This document shows positions 37,401 through 46,083 of a stretch of 64,000 nt of DNA, in pieces (the stretch's first letter is position 1; the number at the start of each line of letters is the position of its first letter). The position numbers were made by a program, and so were the translations under genes. The stretch covers positions 54,278,001 to 54,342,000 of the forward strand of contig CANTUV010000024.1 of the NCBI GenBank assembly GCA_947685225.1. The letters are read 5' to 3'. The DNA comes from Garcia nutans (Eukaryota; Streptophyta; Magnoliopsida; Malpighiales; Euphorbiaceae). The notes under the pieces were generated by a model, which saw only the letters and a list, made by a program, of their open reading frames with translations, searched no databases and was not told where the DNA came from.

Positions 37401-38109
37401 TAGCTGAAACAGCTGAAATAAACAAGGATGCAAGCTGTCTCTGCTCACCAGATACCATCACAATTCTACCATTATCGGTTCTCCAAGTAACACATTTTTG
37501 TTGACAGTCTACTATCGCTCCATGTCTAGACAACCAGTCCATGCCCAGTATGAAATCATACTCTTTAAATGGCATTTCAATCAGATCACCCAAAAACTCC
37601 TCACCCTGAACCACTACTGCACTATCTCGGTGCACCTTGCTAACAATCACACTATGCCCTAAAGGATTTGTCACCAACACATCAAATCCTAGGGATTCAG
37701 CATGCAATTCAGACATAGGAAAAATGGATGCACTTATATATGAATGAGTAGATCCTGGATCAATCAAAGCAAGTACTGAAATACCTAATAAAGAGAAAGT
37801 ACTAGCTATAACTGCTGAAGCATCTGGCTGCCTCTGCATCACATACATCCTCTGAGAAGATCCAGCCTCCTCTGGTCTATTCTCCCTGGATGTAGAACCT
37901 CCTCTAGGACTGAACCCAGATCTACCTCCTCTGCTGAAACTTCTGCCTCCTCTACCTCCCCTCACAACAGGTCGAGAAACTGCCGAATCTACTGACCTCT
38001 GCTCTTGCAACTCAGGACACTCTCTAACAAAATGATCCGGCGATCCGCATCTATAGCATCCAGCTGATCCTCCAACAAACACCCCAATGGGTCTTACCAC
38101 AATACTCAC
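34429..38109 (-). CDS. Internal B pol polyprotein, intact 1226-codon frame
   Basis: Domains by residue: CCHC knuckle CYRCGSPDHFVREC (18-31); Gly/Arg-rich linker (50-72); retropepsin-like protease DPGS (117-120) and LGMDW (188-192); RT with YRMAPVEL (304-311), VLFVKKKDG (339-347), MPFGLTNAPAAF (421-432) and FIDD (451-454); RNase H D600, E637, D662; integrase zinc finger ending CLTC (848-851) and catalytic D881, D942 or D944, E978; chromodomain about 1175-1222. The polyprotein would be cut by its own protease and carry out reverse transcription and integration. The methionine at 38109 is only the first in this frame: gag lies in another frame overlapping by at least 59 bp, so real expression needs a gag fusion that this copy has lost. 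Residue 976 is Val where the internal A copy and the family usually have Gln. Confidence 0.93.
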   Translation of the reverse strand: MSIVVRPIGVFVGGSAGCYRCGSPDHFVRECPELQEQRSVDSAVSRPVVRGGRGGRSFSRGGRSGFSPRGGSTSRENRPEEAGSSQRMYVMQRQPDASAVIASTFSLLGISVLALIDPGSTHSYISASIFPMSELHAESLGFDVLVTNPLGHSVIVSKVHRDSAVVVQGEEFLGDLIEMPFKEYDFILGMDWLSRHGAIVDCQQKCVTWRTDNGRIVMVSGEQRQLASLFISAVSAKRLIRKGCDAYLAHVVDTRVVGSRLDGIPTVADFPYVFPEELPGLPPEREVEFGIELLPGTTPISITPYRMAPVELRELKVQLQELLDKEFVCPIVSPWGAPVLFVKKKDGTMRLCIDYRQLNMVTIKNKYPLPRIDDLFDQLKGAAVFSKIDLRSGYHQLRVRDEDVPKTAFRTRYGHYEFLVMPFGLTNAPAAFMDLMNRVFRPYLDQFVVVFIDDILVYSHNEEEHDKHLRIVLQILREKQLYAKLSKCEFWLDHVTFLGHIVSADGIRVDPSKVEAVMNWSPPKSVTEVRSFLGLVGYYRRFVKGFSLIATPLTRLLRKGVRFVWTDQCQASFKQLKEMLTQAPVLTLPVEDKPYVIFSDASHSGLGCVLMQEGKVIAYASRQLKPHELNYPTHDLELAAIVFALKIWRRYLYGEKCFIYTDHKSLKYLGVQRELNLRQRRWLDLIKDYNCLIHYHPGKANVVSDALSRKSLAGLIVYSLSLLVELRALHANFVSYDNGALLAQLQLRPVLLDQIKEAQLVDEKVHKIISDCQNKENRDFLLKSDGSLWFKNRLCVPDDANLRRIILEEAHQSVFALHPGSTKMYHDLRQHYWWSGMKRDIAEFVSKCLTCQRVKAEHQVPTGLLQPLSVPEWKWERVTMDFVSGLPLTQRKHDAIWVIVDRLTKTAHFLPVRMDYSLERLAELYIHEIVKLHGVPISLVSDRDPRFTSRFWKSLHGALGSRLHFSTAFHPQSDGVSERVIQIIEDMLRSCVIDFSGSWDRFLPLVEFAYNNSHQSSIGMAPFEAFYGRRCRTPLCWNEVGEGKLIGPDLVKETEDKVKLIRNRLKTASDRQKSYSDLKRRDIEYNVGDKIFLKVSPWKKILRFGRKGKLSPRFIGPYEILERIGPVAYRLALPPDLDRIHNVFHVSMLRRYRSDPSHVLSVESIDMNPDLTFEEEPVAILAHEVKELRNKEVPLVMVLWKNHAKEEATWESEQAMRDQYPHLFQI

Positions 38110-39080
38110 ATACCGGAGGAGTAGATCTCTGAATTACTGGGGTCGGAGCACTCACCACTGAAGCTGTAGGTCTCAATCTCTGCCTCTGAAACTGAACTGA
38201 CCTACCAGGTGGCCTCTGACTCCTACTAATCCTGGGAACAAAGCTTCCCCTGCCTCTTTTCACAGATGAAGACCCTGCCTCAAACTGGGGTCTCCTAACC
38301 CTGGTCTCTTCCTCTGTAACAACTGCTGCAATACCCTGAGCTCTCTCCACACTCCTAGCTACTGCAACAAGCTGGGAAAAATCATGATATCGAGAACCAG
38401 CCACATGACACATGAGAGAGGGCCTTAATCCCTCCTCAAATCTCCTGCATCTATCAATCTCATCAGATATGATACCCCCAGCATAATGGCTCAACCGGAT
38501 GAACTCAACTTCATACTCGGTTACTGTCCTGTAGTCTTGCTTCAAACTCAAAAACTCCATCTTCTTCACATCTTTATACTCCCTCGGAGTATACTTCAAT
38601 TCAAACTCCCTGAGAAAAATCAGCATAGGACAAGGTAGGTGGATCATCCATAGCATGGGGCACTGTCTTCCTCCAGTCATATGCATCTTTCTGTAACAAT
38701 GATCTAGCATAGTCAAATTTTTCTTCTGGAGTGGCCTGTAACTGAACAAATATCCTATGTATCTTATCTAGCCACTGCTCAGTTACAGCTGGATCAATAG
38801 TACCCAGAAAATCCTCTGCTCCAAACTTCCTTAATTTGTCATACTGTCTCACTGATACCAAAGGCTGGGGTGGTGGTGGTGGCTGCTGTACTGGGGCTTG
38901 CCTCATCAATTCCATCATATGCCTAAACCAAACTGGCGAAACCTCCTCACCAGCTTGTCTCCCTGGCACAGAAACAGGTATCTCTCCAGCACTAACCACT
39001 CTAGCTCCCTCTCTAGCCTCATCTGGAGCTACACTCTCCACACTACCCTCAACTGACTGATGTAAATGAGAATCCATCAC
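38051..39080 (-). pseudogene. Internal B gag (two frameshifts)
   Basis: Starts MMDSHLHQSVEGSVES at 39080. The frame runs through the capsid-like domain and the tryptophan lost in internal A, then shifts at an A-run (plus strand 38615-38619, T-run in coding sense). It continues in a second frame from YTPREYKDVKKMEFL through the first finger CEYCGKTHWGVC to a stop at 38051. The CCHC knuckle is in the pol frame. Both shifts are also in internal A, so they predate the tandem. Gag would form the particle and bind RNA; this copy cannot make it in one piece. Confidence 0.88.
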
Positions 39081-39228
39081 AACCTATATATGCAAATACA
39101 GCAGAATGCACCTTATTAAAGATCAGAGACTGCCAATATCAAGTATATATATCTTATTCAAAAACCAACTCTTAAAAGCAAAATATCCTTTTTCCTTACA
39201 ATATACCTAGGTTGAGAATCTCAAACCT

Positions 39229-39241
39229 GGCTCTGATACCA
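39229..39241 (-). other. Primer binding site of internal B
   Basis: The minus strand reads TGGTATCAGAGCC next to LTR3, as in internal A. Confidence 0.93.
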
Positions 39242-39248
39242 AAACAAT

Positions 39249-41707
39249 TGTAACACCCCTATACCCCGTATACGTACACAGCATGCTAGTACGATCGTAA
39301 TATACGTATAATGAATATAGAAATGCCACATTTTACAAATCACTCACGTTATCACTTTTATATAATGTAAACAATTAAAAACTTTTGAAAGAGTTTATAA
39401 AACCAAATAAATAGAAAGTTCATTTAAAACGCAGCGGAAAATAGAACAAATGTTTACAAATACTTATACATCAAAATCAGAATATACAAATATAAAATAT
39501 ATATACATGACTGGCAGCTCTTCTCTGATCTTTAAGTCCCAAAAGTCAACTCTTCAATGTCTAGACTCACTCGGTCTCGAAGAACTCTTGGGTTCAACTC
39601 TGTTACCTGCGTAATGAACCACAATCGCGCTGAGCTAACAGCTTAGTAGTGTAAATTGTACAACCATGATGCTTTAATGCGATGCACATGTCACCATAAT
39701 ACATTTCATAAACCATACATAATCATATCACATTTTATAATTATATATTAGATCTTATTATTCAATTGTTTCTTCATTCATAAATCACATATTACAACTA
39801 AGACAGACACGGGCCCAAAACACACTAATATGTTATTCAAAGTTCAGAGTTACTGCTTTGGTCCATATTGACACCTTGTGTCTAGCCCCGTAGGCAATAT
39901 ATATATATCCATGGATAATCAACTAGATTTGAGTTTACGACCCAGTCATTTCACTCAATCTAGTTCCAATAATATGTTTTTGAGGTTTACGACCCGGTCA
40001 TTTCACCCCAAAAACATCACATTTCACATTTATCAACTGGATTCGGCTTATGACCCGGTCATTTCACCTATCCAGTTATTCATAGGCATGCCGCCAAACT
40101 CAGAACTCTGGAAATTGAATAGACATATTAGGTACACAATGATTTCGTTTATCTCTTTATCAATTTCTTTCTCAATTCATTTCTCATTTCATGATCCATA
40201 ATCAACTAGGCAACCATGCCTTAATTATCTCATTTTCATTATCATAGCCAACAATCATGGCTTCATATCTTTCACATTATATTTCATCATCACATTAATC
40301 AATTCATTATTCACACGGATATAATTAATGGCATCAACACATATTTTACATGCTCATCACAACATTCACATATAATCAATTATGTCTCAATTCTCAATAT
40401 CATATGAGTGTATGCAATAATGTATTTTGAACTATTTCAAAATGACCCACACAACTCTAAACACTTACTTTTCAAGAATCTATCACCACTTGAGTTAGGG
40501 TAAATCACCTTCTTCACAACCTTTTCCAAAAGAATGAGGAAACTCTCATGAGATCATAAGGTTAAGAATCAATTAGGGCAAACTCTAGACTTGACACGCT
40601 CACACACACGGGCGTGTCCCTGACCGTGCCCTAACTCCACAACACAGAAATATTTACACGCTCAGAACCACGGGCGTGTCACTGGGCGTGTAATACATTC
40701 TGTCTCTCAGAAATAACGACACGTCCAACATCATGAGCGTGCTCATGGCCGTGTAAATTCTCAAAACTCACAGTAGCTATGACACGCTCAACAACACGGG
40801 CGTGTTAATGGCCGTGTCACACCTACTGCCACTCAGAACAATTGACACGCCTAAGGACCTGGACGTGCTGGGCGTGTCAGGCCAAAAACCCAGATTCCGG
40901 CCAAGACAACACCACTACCAACAAAACACTTCTATCCATCAACATCCACTTCAAACAAACTTCACAAAACATACCCAAAAACCATCTCAAAACAAGCTAA
41001 AACACACATCAAACACAAATCACAACATCATCAAAACTCTAAACACAACCTCAACTCAATCTATCCCAACCAACTTACTCTTTTGTTCAATCCAACCCCA
41101 AAATCCAAAACCACATAAACCAAATACTCTTAAACACAACATAATCAACCCAAACACATTCTCAAACACAACTTCAACTCACAAACCCACATAACTTCAA
41201 AAACAACACAAGAAATCAAGAGAGAACTTACCAAGGATGAAGAACTCTTAGATTCCAACTAAATCTCTTGTAAACTTCTTTAATCTTGATCTTGTAAGGT
41301 CAAATCTCTCCCTCTCTCTTGTTCTCTTGCTGTTGCCGTCCAAGACAAAGAAAAGAGAAGAAAATGGAATGAAGGCCACTATGGAAGGAGAAGGAAAGAA
41401 GAAAAGGAAAAGTAGTACAAAAGCAAAGTCAACTTCTCTTTCCTCAAAACAATCTCCTCCACACAATAAACAATATAATATTCAAAATATCTCCCTCCAC
41501 TCATCTTATTCCACTAACTAAATTTCAAATTAATTTCCTTTATACCCTTCACCCTTAGAATGGTATATGTTGTGTATATCACAATATAAATAACATAAGC
41601 ACTCTACTATTACAACATATCTCTTTCCAATTAAACACAAATACACTTAATCCAAATAAAACAACAAGTATATACCAAACTTCTAGGGTATATTTTGGGA
41701 TATTACA
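39249..41707 (-). repeat. LTR3 of tandem chromovirus (2459 bp, element 5' end)
   Basis: As LTR1 and LTR2, with two short deletions (3 bp in the GACACG array near 40869 and about 17 bp near 40990). It ends at 41707, followed by the TSD ATCTT. Confidence 0.96.
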
Positions 41708-41712
41708 ATCTT

Positions 41713-43271
41713 TGTTCTTTACAATATCAATATTACAAATTTTAGTTGTAGATGCTTTTACAAATGTTGGTGTGCTTGGTGCAATGTTGGTTGAGCCACT
41801 GAATCCTAATCCATATTTTAAGGAGGGTGATCTTTGGTTACCAATTAATGTGTCTAAGGCTTCCTTTCCTTTATGAAATCTTGAAATTGATTCTTTTAGT
41901 TCTTTTAGTTCATGCTTTACAATTTCATTCTCTTTAATATTTTTTCTAAATCATGTGAGTTTTTATTTAACTCTTCTATTGAATTCATCAAGTGTTCATT
42001 TGAGGTTTTCAATTCATAGGTAGAGTTCTTTAAGCATATAAAGTCCTTTTCTAACTTAGAGCTTTTTTCTTTATAGAGCATCATTTTAGAAAAATATTTT
42101 TTTATTTTAAAGTTCATGTGCTCAATCAAATCACTGTCATCTAGATCATCAATATCATTATGTGCTACTAGATCAAAGGATTGAGTACTTACCTCATTGG
42201 AGTCATCTTCAATAGCCATGAGACATAGGTTTGCAATTCCTTCTTCTTCTTCTTCTTCTTCACTTGAAGAAGAGTCATCCCATGTGGCTTTGAGAGACTT
42301 TTTCTTTTCTTTGTTACATTTCCTTTTGTTCTTTACTTTGAAGCAATCCAATTTGATGTGACTAGTTCTTCCACATTCATAGCACTTTACCTCATTTTTC
42401 TTTTCTTTATCTTTGAAGGAGGATTTAGAAAGTGTACCTTTATTTGCTTGTAATCTTTTCTTCCTTTTCCATTCATTAATTCTTTTTGAGAACATTGCCA
42501 TTTCATCTTCATCATCAATACCTTCGTTGTTTGAGCTCTCAACTTCTTTGATTGCTTTGAGAGCAATTGGTTTTCTCTTTTCTTTATTACCTTGACCTTC
42601 TTCTTTTTCAATGTGTAGCTCAAATGTGAGTAGTTTTCCCACAAGCTCATCGGTTCTCAATGTGCTAAGATCATGAGCTTCTTCGATGGATGATACTTTT
42701 GATTCAAAGTTCTTTCTAGCTCTTAGGGCTCTCAAGATTTTACTGTTTACATCACCTTGATCATATACCTTGCCATACTTCTTTAGTTCATTGATAATAG
42801 CAAGCAAGCGATTTGTCATGCCGGTGACATTTTCATTTGATTTCATCTTGAATAGCTCATACTCATGAACATGCATTTGTTTCTTGGTGAATCTCACTTG
42901 AGTCGTACCTTCATGATAGTTTTCAAGTGTCTTCCAAATGCAATGTGGACAAGTTAAATGTTGAACTCTTCCACCTTCTTCTCTTGAAATGGAATTCATC
43001 AAGATGGAAGCGGCTCTATTATTCTTGAATCGATCTTTGACATTGATAATTGACCATTATGCTTTGGGAAGAGGAACTTGAATACCATCAACTTCATAAG
43101 TGGGAGGTTTCCACTCACTTTCCACAAAATCCTATAGTTCATCCCTTCACTATCTAGAAACAAATACATTTTGTGTTTTCAATAGGAATAATCCGTTCCA
43201 TCAAAGTAGGGTCTAAGGATAGTGTTAAGATTTCCATGAGAGATTGAGTTTGAGGAAGAAGAAGTTGCCAT
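41713..43271 (-). pseudogene. Copia gag N-terminal part with zinc knuckle (broken)
   Basis: The start ATG is at 43271-43269, 38 bp inside the PBS, encoding MATSSSS and a FDGTDY block typical of copia gag. The first ~90 codons contain stops and shifts. A 361-codon open part (43002-41917) includes the gag core and a CCHC knuckle CYECGRTSHIKLDC. An acidic patch (SSSSEEEEEEEG) and the coiled-coil tail in the second duplication copy follow. A one-base deletion near 41940 ends the frame. The chromovirus inserted 200 bp further on. Confidence 0.85.
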
Positions 43272-43309
43272 AGTGGATCAAATTTCACAATTAAGTCTAA
43301 GAAATTTCA

Positions 43310-43322
43310 GGCTTTGATACCA
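43310..43322 (-). other. Primer binding site of the copia element
   Basis: The minus strand reads TGGTATCAAAGCC, an initiator tRNA-Met PBS with one base change, two bases from the LTR edge. Confidence 0.88.
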
Positions 43323-43324
43323 AT

Positions 43325-44733
43325 TATTGTCCCAAGATGGCAACCAAAAGGGGGGGGGGGGTGAATTGGTTTCCTCAAGAAATGATGGCAAATTAAAAAC
43401 TCAACAAATAAGAAGTGCAGAATAGAGAAATGGTTGAGTAGTGAGTAGAAGAAGGAACACACAAGATTTATAGTGGTTCAAATTTTCTTCAATCTTACAT
43501 TGACTTCCTTAACAACTTGTTAAGGTTTCACTAATCTTTGAAGTTTTACAAGCTCACTTCCAACTTTGGTGTTTTCACAAGTTCACACCTAACTTGACAA
43601 GTGTTTTACTAAGGCTAACACTCAAACCACTTACAAGAGTTTTGCTAGGCTCACTCTCACAACCTTTACAAGAGTTTTTCTAGGCTTACTCTTACAACCT
43701 AAGTGTTTTTCGAGCTCACACTCAAACTTTTACAATGGTGTTTTCAATGCTTACACCTAACATTCATTACAATTCAAATGTAAATTGGAGTAAAAGAAAA
43801 TATGTTGCTTGGCTATAAAATTTTTGATTCTCCCATTTTTTTCTCTTTTTTATTCTTAACAGAATAGTAATGTATTTATAGCCAATGTGGTCTGACTAGC
43901 CGTTATAGATAATGAGAATTAAGTCTTTGCAGTTTAGACCTTGTTTCAATAGACTGTTCGAAGCAGTTCGCGGTTGTCCTTGATACAAGGATGGTCGCGT
44001 TCATGTCTCACGCGTCGCCCTTGGACAAGGGAGGGTCAATGCACTCAAATTTTCTTCAACGGTCAAATTTAAGTGCTCTGCTGCAGGAATCTTGCCCATG
44101 CCGTGGTTGTCGGGATGGTCGTGCATAGGATAGGTGCGGTCACCCTTTTTTAATGCTGAGGTGGGTTTCCAACGGTCATTACACGTGGCATTCTTTAACT
44201 GGGCAAAATGAAAGTCCACCTAAATATGAATTTCACGGTCGCTCTAGGTGCCAGTTCATGGTCGAGTTGAGAGACTCGCGTCGAACTTCTGGACGCACCT
44301 TAGGACGCGAACACTACTATCAGTTTAAGTAGATTTCTCTTGAATCATCAGAGCGGTCACGGAGACTGAAGGGCGGTCGCTAGAGTGGTAAGTGAGACCG
44401 TATTCTTCACTGTTCTTGTCACCACAAGCCTTACTAGAATTTGGATGATTTGGGTTTCTAATGTTGCGGTCGTCCATTATTGTAGGACGGTCGCTCTTGT
44501 GGGAGTGCGGTCGTGACTGTGGTCGAGTCTCTGACCGCGAACCCTACTGTGATATGGTTTCATCCTTCAATTGAATGGGGCGGTCATCTCCATGTCTTGT
44601 GCGAATGCTAAATATGCCCTGTTCAACTTTATTTGAAACAACCCAATCCTGTAACAAGGTTCTTTAAACACATGATAAATAAGTCATTCAATTTGAGTTG
44701 TCAAGGATCAAAATTGAGATCATTTGGCTAACA
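43325..44733 (-). repeat. 5' LTR of the copia element (1409 bp)
   Basis: On the minus strand it starts TGTTAGCCAAATGATC at 44733. The outer inverted ends were TGTT/AACA, with the inner end mutated to AATA. It has two copies of the 36-bp repeat and a run of about 12 G near 43350 where the other LTR reads GGTTGGGGG. Confidence 0.92.
43873..43880 (-). promoter_or_regulatory. TATA box of copia 5' LTR
   Basis: Minus-strand TATAAATA in the context GGCTATAAATACATTAC, conserved between the two LTRs and ~855 bp from the LTR 5' edge. It is the likely start region for copia genomic RNA. Confidence 0.65.
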
Positions 44734-44738
44734 AATTC

Positions 44739-45150
44739 CATCAAAGTCAATGATACATCCATCAAATTAAAGAATGGTGTCCCTAATATAACACTTTACT
44801 GTATTTCTTTTACCAAGATAAAAGATGTTTTAATTTGAAAATTTCCTGAAGCAATGGATGTATCAATTTTTGAGGTAACTGTAATTTTTGTTTTATTAGC
44901 TGAAATAAGTTTTTCTCTAGTTTTTTCATGAAATCTTTTAGAAATAATATTTTCTCTGAGATAATTTAAATCAGCTCCCATGTCAAAAGAAGCAATTATA
45001 TTTAATTTGAAATCATCATAAAAGACAATTGTAACCTTAATGAGATACTTCCTAAAGGTTACTTGTTTTAGAAGAAACAGAAAATTTGGAGGAACATTTT
45101 CTAGTGTTTCATTTTTTTTAGATTCCTCCTCATTGTCAATTTTATTTTCT
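44739..45150 (-). pseudogene. Endogenous pararetrovirus protease segment (decayed)
   Basis: Continues the EPRV across the copia insertion. In minus-strand sense a retropepsin-like motif is visible near 44970-44990, but the usual D-T-G reads DMG, so the catalytic triplet is altered. An ISKRFHEKT block follows. The open part is 61 codons (44796-44981) with stops on both sides. Confidence 0.7.
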
Positions 45151-46083
45151 AATTATTCTTCTTGGTCATCATCTATGGTTTCTTCAGATACTTTTGAAAG
45201 TAGTGTTTAAAGTACATGTGAATCTTCAAATTGTTTCTCTTTGAGTACTTTTAATTCTATTTTTATGGATTTAATTTCTTCTTGGAGAGTTTGAATTGTT
45301 GGTAATTATTTTATAGTTTTTCCTTTTCCTATAATCTTAGTTAGATTATAAGAGTTACTAGGAACATACATTTGGAAATTGATGGTTTGGAATTGGAATT
45401 TTCTCTTAAGGTTTTCATAAGCTTTTCTAGAAATTGCTTTTGGACTTTAGGATTTTCAACATGTTTGAGGATCCTTTGTTAACATATTGATTTGTTTGGA
45501 GCTAGATTATGAATCACTATATGTACTAGTGGTTCCTATCTCATCTATTTGGAGAGGTTCACAATAGTTAGTAGGTTTTGACTTAGAATAATTATCAGTA
45601 GATTCAACAAGAACTGCTTAGATTTTTTCTAGGAGTTCTTCTTCTATACAGAGCTCCTGAATTTCTTATTGACTCTACAGTATTTGGAAATATAACCTTT
45701 TTTTTCCACATTTGTAGCAAGTGACATCACTAAAATATGATTTTGAAGAAGAAGGTTTGGATTTCCTAGAGAATTTTTTTATAAGGTTTAGATGGTTTCC
45801 TATAAAATTCTTCTTTGCTAGGTTTGGAATATCTCTTCTTTGAATGGTAAGGTTTCCTAGAAGTTTTGGAATAGGTTTTGCTATAGCTACCTCCACAACC
45901 CTAATCTACCTTAATAGTAGAGAATTCAAACTACTTAAAAACTACCTAATTCTTTCCTGGTTTTGCTTATTTCCCAATTCAATAATTTTTGAAGTTTGAG
46001 GTCTTGATATATCTGAAGTCCCTCCTTTTGGGTAATATGAACCAATTCTCCATAGGTTAAAAGGTTATATGGAATAGGATATC
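45151..46083 (-). pseudogene. Endogenous pararetrovirus coat-protein segment with zinc finger (decayed)
   Basis: The minus-strand frame at 45675-45896 is basic and serine-rich and ends in the first half of a coat-protein CCHC finger (VTCYKCGKK), after which the frame is lost. A second open part, 45935-46168, contains LTYGELVHITQKEGL and RKELGSF, in the style of plant pararetrovirus coat proteins. 45151-45650 is decayed, with several stops. The viral sequence is cut at 46083 by the TGTGAGC LTR; the remaining 5' part of the virus is not found in the window. Confidence 0.65.

Larger units (their letters stand above)
24571..41707 (-). mobile_element. Tandem chromovirus: LTR1 - internal A - LTR2 - internal B - LTR3
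   Basis: Three near-identical LTRs (24571-27049, 31905-34383, 39249-41707) separate two complete internal regions. Each has its own PPT next to the LTR on the left and a PBS next to the LTR on the right. A single TSD ATCTT (24566-24570 and 41708-41712) flanks the whole array, so there was one insertion, later converted to a tandem by unequal LTR-LTR recombination or inserted as a tandem. Both internal regions encode chromovirus gag-pol with a C-terminal chromodomain. By eye LTR1 and LTR2 differ at about 20 of 2479 positions, so the array is young compared with its surroundings. Confidence 0.95.
16783..44733 (-). mobile_element. Ty1/copia Sirevirus-like element, with nested chromovirus
   Basis: Minus-strand copia: 5' LTR 44733-43325, PBS, gag, protease, integrase, RT, RNase H, an extra ORF downstream of pol, repeated PPT and 3' LTR 18292-16783. 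TSD AATTC lies at 16778-16782 and 44734-44738, although the ends are 28 kb apart. A long coiled-coil gag tail, an ORF after pol, more than one PPT and GC-rich repeated LTR motifs fit the Sirevirus (SIRE/Maximus) lineage; that assignment is inference. A 17.1-kb tandem chromovirus occupies 24571-41707. Every coding domain has at least one break. Confidence 0.88.

Noticed and set aside
5871..38109. Protease active site DPGS instead of D-T/S-G in the chromoviruses
   Set aside because: I recall DPG variants as common in plant chromovirus proteins, and it occurs in both families here, so it is not a new defect.
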